Assembly: GCA_031266015.1 (NCBI GenBank)
Contig: JAISBU010000059.1
Span: forward strand, 1-43,988
From: Prevotellaceae bacterium
Lineage (GTDB): Bacteria; Bacteroidota; Bacteroidia; Bacteroidales; UBA932
Length of the DNA: 43,988 bases
Reading direction: 5' to 3'
The notes under the pieces were generated by a model that had not been told where the DNA came from, did no database searches, and was given only the letters and a program-made list of their open reading frames with translations. The position numbers and the translations under genes are program-made. Positions 43,862-43,988 of the stretch are shown here, piece by piece; position 1 is the stretch's first letter, and every line of letters starts with the position of its first letter.

Positions 43862-43988
43862 CACTCGACACTCGACACTCGACACTCGACACTCGACACT
43901 CGACACTCGACACTCGACACTCGACACTCGACACTCGACACTCGACACTCGACACACGACACACTACACTCTACACTCCACACACGAC
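43862..43988. repeat. 7-bp tandem repeat (VNTR) running off the window
   Basis: Thirteen perfect copies of CACTCGA (43862-43952), then five variant units (CACACGA, CACACTA, CACTCTA, CACTCCA, CACACGA), then the first base of another. Unit length 7 is kept to the last base. Translated from the reverse strand, it gives an apparent 7-residue peptide repeat (SSVECRV) in every frame, so the long ORFs here are artefacts. Confidence 0.95.

Noticed and set aside
43686-43983. Leftward ORFs with a SSVECRV peptide repeat
   Set aside because: A 7-bp repeat without stops gives a 7-residue peptide repeat in every frame. No start signal or family supports a protein.
43862-43988. CRISPR array
   Set aside because: Units are 7 bp and contiguous, with no spacers and no cas genes. 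It is a simple tandem repeat.

Overview
This window is chromosomal DNA from a member of the Bacteroidota. Lines of evidence are a PorP/SprF-type outer-membrane protein (type IX secretion/gliding family), a complete MoxR-DUF58-BatABCDE operon, promoters of the Bacteroidota TTG-N20-TAnnTTTG type, few Shine-Dalgarno sequences, the futalosine menaquinone gene mqnD, an hldD gene, and LanC-like/SPASM/S41 peptide-maturation genes. The exact taxon cannot be read from the sequence.

Layout. (1) 1-3.5 kb: the 3' end of a GC-rich gene of unknown function, an exported GH19-type lysozyme/chitinase-like protein, an AT-richer exported SH3-like protein, then a duplicated fragment of the first gene fused to a frameshifted IS1-type transposase end. 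This resembles a modular effector/immunity locus. (2) 3.5-8 kb: a cell-surface operon with a fibre/tail-collar protein, a PorP/SprF barrel carrying a coiled coil and a SPOR-like tail, and a second beta-barrel. (3) 8.4-19.8 kb: an AT-rich island, transcribed leftward, framed by two 71-bp direct repeats (65/71 identical). It holds a LanC-like protein without the usual zinc ligands, two glycosyltransferase-like proteins, two S41 peptidases, two truncated C39 peptidase domains, a deletion fusion of a glycosyltransferase N-terminus with a SPASM tail, an EreA/ChaN-like lipoprotein, a decayed IS200-type transposase and a 177-bp MITE with a 9-bp target duplication. I read it as a decaying ribosomal-peptide (RiPP) gene cluster. 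No precursor peptide was found.

(4) 19.8-30.5 kb: housekeeping genes. These are a ClC channel with CBS domains, a TPR protein, TrkH, a pyruvoyl-dependent arginine decarboxylase followed by a deoxyhypusine-synthase-like protein (probable polyamine branch), hldD, mqnD and a sodium:solute symporter. (5) 30.7-42.9 kb: recR, then moxR, DUF58, a BatD-like accessory protein, batA, batB, batC, batD and batE. batE overlaps by ATGA a [NiFe]-hydrogenase-like large subunit, followed by its small subunit. Both hydrogenase-like subunits have lost the metal-binding cysteines expected at the active site and the proximal cluster. (6) 42.9-44 kb: a DUF2867 protein on the other strand, a terminator, and a tract of 7-bp tandem repeats that runs to the window edge.

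The most unusual items are the cofactor-less hydrogenase-like pair coupled to the Bat operon, the repeat-flanked peptide-modification island, and the effector-like GH19/SH3 module with a downstream carrier fragment. All functional calls come from motif recognition by eye. No database search was run.
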